From contig JBGMQN010000103.1 in the NCBI GenBank assembly GCA_048054495.1, positions 1 through 33,399 of the forward strand: a stretch of 33,399 nt of DNA, given 5' to 3'. Below the pieces are notes generated by a model. The model saw nothing but the letters and a program-made list of their open reading frames with translations, did not search any database and was not told the origin of the DNA. Positions within the stretch are counted from its first letter, which is position 1; each line of letters starts with the position of its first letter. This document shows positions 30,610 through 33,399 of this stretch, one piece after another. The stretch is from JADFRG01 sp048054495 (GTDB lineage: Bacteria > Chloroflexota > Anaerolineae > Anaerolineales > E44-bin32). The position numbers were made by a program, and so were the translations under genes.

Positions 30610-30933
30610 TTACATTTGAAATCCGCCGCTGGCCTTCACCACTTTCATGCTGAAATTCGTCACAAACTCGGCCAACTGATCTCGTAGTTCCTGCCAGTCC
30701 TCGCTATCGAGGGCGCTTTGCATATCGTTGAGGTTCTCTGCGATCCCACCGGTTAGGATCTGAGGTTGATCGCCGTATTGTGTAAACCAGGCCTCGGTGG
30801 GTTGAATTCCGATGCGCTGCATTCCCGGTACGAACTCACGCACAACGAACTCAAAGTACTCCTGCTCCATGCCCGGAAGAATGTCCCAGGTCATGATCAC
30901 TTTGACGTTGTGGGAGTTGCTTTCCAGGTCCAC
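30610..30933 (-). CDS. Unknown small protein, possibly dimeric alpha/beta-barrel type
   Basis: 107 aa, starting at a GTG 3 nt after the stop of the metallo-hydrolase gene and thus in an operon with it. The pattern VKVIMTWDILPGMEQEYFEF, EFVPGMQRIGIQPTEAWFTQ, ILTGGIAENLNDMQSALDSE, DWQELRDQLAEFVTNFSMKV reads as strand-helix-strand-strand-helix with 'W' and 'ALDSEDWQEL' features common in the NIPSNAP / antibiotic-biosynthesis-monooxygenase fold (ferredoxin-like dimers). No catalytic residues can be pointed out and I do not assign a function. Confidence 0.7.
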   Translation of the reverse strand: MDLESNSHNVKVIMTWDILPGMEQEYFEFVVREFVPGMQRIGIQPTEAWFTQYGDQPQILTGGIAENLNDMQSALDSEDWQELRDQLAEFVTNFSMKVVKASGGFQM

Positions 30934-30936
30934 GGG

Positions 30937-31581
30937 CTACTTGGCGGCCGGCTCCAGCACCACGACCTGCGTCTGATCGGAAAGTCCGCTCTTGGTGACC
31001 TTTAGCGTTTCCAGCGCCTCCTGCTTGCCGACCCCCATCTCGGAGAGGAACTTGGCCACCGGCCCCAGCATCACCTTCTCCTTGCCGGTCTTGTAGTGCA
31101 TGGGAACCACCAGCTTGGGCTCGATGAGGCTGATCACCTCCGCCGCTTGGGCGGGTGAGAGTGCGCCTCCTCCTCCAACCGGAACCAGTGCCAGGTCCAC
31201 CGGGCCCAGGTCCTCGATTTGGGATTGGGAGGGTACAAATGCCAGGTCACCCAGATGAGCGACTGTCAGTCCGTCGAAATCAAAGAGGTAGAGCGTGTTA
31301 GATACCTTGCCATTCTTGCCCTTTGTCTCTGCCGCCATTGGGATTCCTGTAATAAAGACCCCCCCTACTTCGTACTCTCCCGGACCGGAGATCCGCAGCC
31401 GTTGACCCTTAACACCCTTTACGTAATTGTGTCCCGCCGCGTCGTGGCTTACCGTGACGAGATCCGCCTTCAGGGCCAGGGCCGGCAAGCCCAGGCTGGG
31501 ATCGTAGGGATCGGTGACGACGATCGCCAATCCGCGCTCTTTCATTCTGAAGCAAGATAGGCCGTACCAGGTGAGATCCAT
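30937..31581 (-). CDS. Metallo-beta-lactamase-fold hydrolase, UlaG-like
   Basis: About 214 aa from ATG 31581 (GAAGGG upstream); the open frame extends to 31623 without a ribosome site. LTWYGLSCFRMKERGLAIVV at the start, TVSHDAAGHNYV (degenerate form of the HxHxDH metal motif), GPGEYEVGGVFITGIP, VAHLGDLAF (the second metal-site aspartate block), LALVPVGGGGALSPAQAAEV and LVVPMHYKT (third His) are the order of the beta-lactamase-superfamily group related to UlaG and YtkL-type proteins. Substrate unknown. The first motif has lost some of the usual histidines (SHDAAGHN), common in this subgroup. Confidence 0.85.
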   Translation of the reverse strand: MDLTWYGLSCFRMKERGLAIVVTDPYDPSLGLPALALKADLVTVSHDAAGHNYVKGVKGQRLRISGPGEYEVGGVFITGIPMAAETKGKNGKVSNTLYLFDFDGLTVAHLGDLAFVPSQSQIEDLGPVDLALVPVGGGGALSPAQAAEVISLIEPKLVVPMHYKTGKEKVMLGPVAKFLSEMGVGKQEALETLKVTKSGLSDQTQVVVLEPAAK

Positions 31582-31693
31582 CGGTCCCTTCAGAGAATTC
31601 GGGCGATTATACCCGAACGGCAACCCGCGGCAAAAGGGCGGCCTGTGAACCGCCTAAAACTAGGATCACCGCCGCGGATCGTGAGCCAGATCA

Positions 31694-31699
31694 TATAAT
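31694..31699 (+). promoter_or_regulatory. TATAAT box 7 nt before an ATG, possible leaderless promoter
   Basis: A perfect TATAAT ends 7 nt before the ATG at 31707, so transcription would start at or next to the start codon. No convincing -35 and no ribosome site are seen. Confidence 0.45.
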
Positions 31700-31706
31700 C
31701 TGCCTC

Positions 31707-32477
31707 ATGGACCTTACAAACCTTCGACCGCACTTGCTCGGTGGTGGCCAGGTAGAAATGGATGAAGCAAATGGGATCCACTTGTCTATTCCTCCCACCT
31801 CCAGCGGCTACGCCGACGCTCAAATGGATGACTATGGGGGGCTCTCGCGAGCGGAGTTCCCATGGAACGCTCCCACCATTCTCCGGCTGAGCGCGCGTGC
31901 CTCGCACGCCTCACCGCCAGGCACACTTGGGTTCGGATTCTGGAACGATCCGTTTGGAATTTCGCTGAGCGGGGCGGGTAGCCTTCGCCGATTCCCTGCG
32001 GCTCCTCAGGCTCTATGGTTCTTCTACGGTTCGCCGCCTAATGAATTCAGCTTTGTTGATGGAAGCACGGGAAGCGGATGGAAGGCAGCCGTACTGCGCA
32101 GCATACGGTACCCCGCTGCGGTTCTAGCGCCTGGGGCCGCGGCGGCCTTCGCACTCGCCAGCCTTCCTTTAATAAGGAAGTGGATTGTGCCGCTGGTTCG
32201 CAGACAAGCGGCGGCCACCGAGATTCTGCTCGATACGCCCCTGATTGAGTGGCATGAATACACTCTGATGTGGCGGCCGGACGGGGTTGTATTCGAGGTG
32301 GACGGAGAAGTCGTGGCCGAATCGAGCGTCGCTCCACACGGGCCCTTGGGGTTCGTTGCCTGGATCGACAACCAATACGCGGTGCTTTCTGAGACAAAGG
32401 GCATTCGCTTCGGCCTGCTTCCGACGGTGGCGGAGCACTGGCTTGAGATTCGGGACCTGCAGGTCGAACGCGGGTAG
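31707..32477 (+). CDS. Concanavalin-A-like beta-sandwich protein (GH16-like, probably non-catalytic)
   Basis: 256 aa. GVQ-like beta strands are followed by LGFGFWNDPFGI and, later, LIEWHEYTLMWRPDGVVFEV with DGEVVAESSVAPHGPLGFVA and WIDNQYAVLS, which match the end of GH16/LamG-type jelly rolls (W-H-x-Y-x-x-x-W-x-P-D-x-I-x-F-x-V-D-G). The catalytic ExDxxE motif of GH16 is not visible. A hydrophobic Ala/Leu-rich insertion (about 131-160, AVLAPGAAAAFALASLPLI) could be a membrane segment or an insert in the sandwich. No signal peptide. It is likely a carbohydrate-binding-type or orphan beta-sandwich protein; function not assigned. Divergent from the metallo-hydrolase gene. Confidence 0.65.
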   Translation: MDLTNLRPHLLGGGQVEMDEANGIHLSIPPTSSGYADAQMDDYGGLSRAEFPWNAPTILRLSARASHASPPGTLGFGFWNDPFGISLSGAGSLRRFPAAPQALWFFYGSPPNEFSFVDGSTGSGWKAAVLRSIRYPAAVLAPGAAAAFALASLPLIRKWIVPLVRRQAAATEILLDTPLIEWHEYTLMWRPDGVVFEVDGEVVAESSVAPHGPLGFVAWIDNQYAVLSETKGIRFGLLPTVAEHWLEIRDLQVERG

Positions 32478-32989
32478 CGAATTCGAACAGTACCGCGGAA
32501 CCGTTTACTGCCTGGCCTTTGTAAGCCTTGTGTAGAGTCGGATTTCGCAAGGCCCTGCTACGATGACATCGCGGACCGGTGCACGTTTTGCTAGGGTTGA
32601 CCACAGCTAGGGCAAAAAAGTCTGGTGTTGACCCCCTCCAGACCCCCCGGCAGCGGCGCCGGTTCCGCCTTTTCCACACCCTAACCACTAAGTGGCGGCA
32701 GACCCTCAAGCAACGAAACCACGGCCTACCCGTGCTTGCCTGTCCTGGCGGTCAGGCCAGGGGGCTACAGGCACAAGTATCCGCCCTCCCCATTTTTTCC
32801 CGCCCAGTTCATGGCCCCATATAAAGGAAAAAGGCTGTCTGAAAGCACTTCTGAGACAGCCCTTTGGGGATTGGGGGTCTATTTATTTGCTGACGTGTGT
32901 GTCTGGCGATCTATTCGCGCTGACCAAAATCAACTCGCGCGGATCACGCGCTGGTCAGGAGGTGGCTGTTCGCTGACCTTCTAAAGCAG
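32478..32989. other. Gene-free stretch with a terminator-like palindrome
   Basis: No convincing gene. Contains a hairpin CCTGGC-GGTCAG-GCCAGG-type near 32745-32763, C-rich tracts, and the GGCTGTCT palindrome at 32830-32865. Open frames here are irregular. Confidence 0.45.
32830..32865. terminator. Terminator-like palindrome related to the one at 30473
   Basis: GGCTGTCT (32833-32840) pairs with AGACAGCC (32854-32861), with an AAA/TTT outer extension across one extra C. On the minus strand it is followed by TTT-CCTTTA, on the plus strand by CTTTGG. It may end transcription from either side (31707-32477 gene or the small minus-strand gene). Confidence 0.6.
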
Positions 32990-33145
32990 CTAGTGGTCTG
33001 CTTCAGTGCGTTCCTTCCACCACTTCTGCACATCCTCAGCCAGTCCGAAGAGCGAGACTGAGATGCCAGTGGCGGCGAGGAACATGATTAGGACGATCTG
33101 TCCAATCGAGACTTCGCAAAGAAGGGTAATGGGATCACAGTTCAT
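32990..33145 (-). CDS. 51-aa single-pass membrane peptide
   Basis: Start ATG 33145 with GGAG 5 nt upstream (GGAGCACCAATG). The peptide has a short start with two cysteines (MNCDPITLLCEVS), one clear membrane helix (IGQIVLIMFLAATGISVSLF) and a charged cytosol-type tail (LAEDVQKWWKERTEADH). Composition and topology (hydrophobic helix, WW-x-x-R/E tail) are coherent, unlike the other short frames here. No family recognised. A terminator-like palindrome lies about 125 nt after the stop. Such small proteins are easily missed by annotation. Confidence 0.6.
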   Translation of the reverse strand: MNCDPITLLCEVSIGQIVLIMFLAATGISVSLFGLAEDVQKWWKERTEADH

Positions 33146-33323
33146 TGGTGCTCCGCCGGTCGACCCAGGTGCCGGGTATCTCCTGAGCCTGGTCTTGGCC
33201 GACCTTCAGGCTTCGTATCCCTGACGACTGCTTGAAGGAAGGCTTTCTTGACTAGACTCTGCCTGTATTTGCTGGGTAAGGAAATAAGCCTTTGGTACGG
33301 AGTCGTATTACAATCCGATCCGC

Positions 33324-33396
33324 GCCGAGATAGCTCAGTTGGTAGAGCACTTGACTGAAAATCAAGGTGTCGCCGGTTCAATTCCGGCTCTCGGCA
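33324..33396 (+). tRNA. tRNA-Phe (anticodon GAA)
   Basis: Acceptor GCCGAGA pairs with TCTCGGC (33389-33395, last base before the discriminator A at 33396). D arm GCTCAGTTGGTAGAGC, anticodon stem CTTGA/TCAAG with loop CTGAAAA (anticodon GAA), T arm GCCGG-TTCAATT-CCGGC. 73 nt without CCA; the genome then reads CCT, so the CCA end is probably added after transcription. Confidence 0.97.
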
Positions 33397-33399
33397 CCT

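Overview
The window looks like a draft or metagenome-derived scaffold (two runs of exactly 100 N) from a GC-rich, Gram-positive-type or monoderm-like bacterium. My best guess is Chloroflexota, possibly Anaerolineae. This rests on the overall style of the division and cell-wall cluster (a divergent MurG, small unknown genes inserted between mur genes, a B12-dependent ribonucleotide reductase next to nrdR and ftsZ) and is inference, not a database result.

Region 1 (1-2370, minus strand): the 5' part of a ferrochelatase gene (hemH, cut by the window start) with a perfect 32-bp palindrome 3 bp upstream of its start codon; a class I methyltransferase; and an XRE-type regulator coupled to a one-TM membrane peptide that looks like the remnant C-terminus of a DUF2975-type protein. 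Region 2 (2892-7220, plus strand): an assimilatory sulfate-reduction cluster: ferredoxin-type sulfite/nitrite reductase, a small unknown protein, a [4Fe-4S] APS/PAPS reductase, and two siroheme-synthesis enzymes (precorrin-2 dehydrogenase and uroporphyrinogen-III methyltransferase) that make the reductase cofactor. A 430-bp spacer with a pair of 16-bp repeats follows.

Region 3 (7650-10714, minus): class II (adenosylcobalamin) ribonucleotide reductase nrdJ and its regulator nrdR. Region 4 (11322-29282, minus) is a nearly complete mra/dcw operon. In transcription order it runs: promoter with four MraZ boxes, mraZ, rsmH, ftsL-like, ftsI/pbp, murF, mraY, unknown 101 aa, murD, ftsW, murG, cvpA-like, murC, unknown 60 aa, murB, ddl, a triplicated ddl/ftsQ junction, ftsQ, ftsA, ftsZ. 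Most junctions overlap by 4-8 nt (ATGA, GTGA, TTGA), so the genes are almost certainly co-transcribed and translationally coupled. Together they make UDP-MurNAc-pentapeptide, lipid I and lipid II, and build the septal machinery.

Region 5 (29447-33399): RNase P RNA (rnpB, minus), an FmdB-type zinc-ribbon protein with its own promoter and a strong terminator, two minus-strand genes (an unknown small protein and an UlaG-like metallo-beta-lactamase-fold hydrolase), a lectin-like beta-sandwich protein, a 51-aa single-pass membrane peptide, and tRNA-Phe(GAA) at the right edge.

I did not find a clear new multi-gene defence, mobile or regulatory system; most of the window is core chromosome. The best leads are local: the hemH palindrome, the triplicated ddl/ftsQ junction carrying an exactly fitting small ORF, the missing start codon of rsmH, MurG lacking two conserved histidines, two complete siroheme/Fe-S cysteine sets in one sulfite reductase chain, and several unannotated small proteins.
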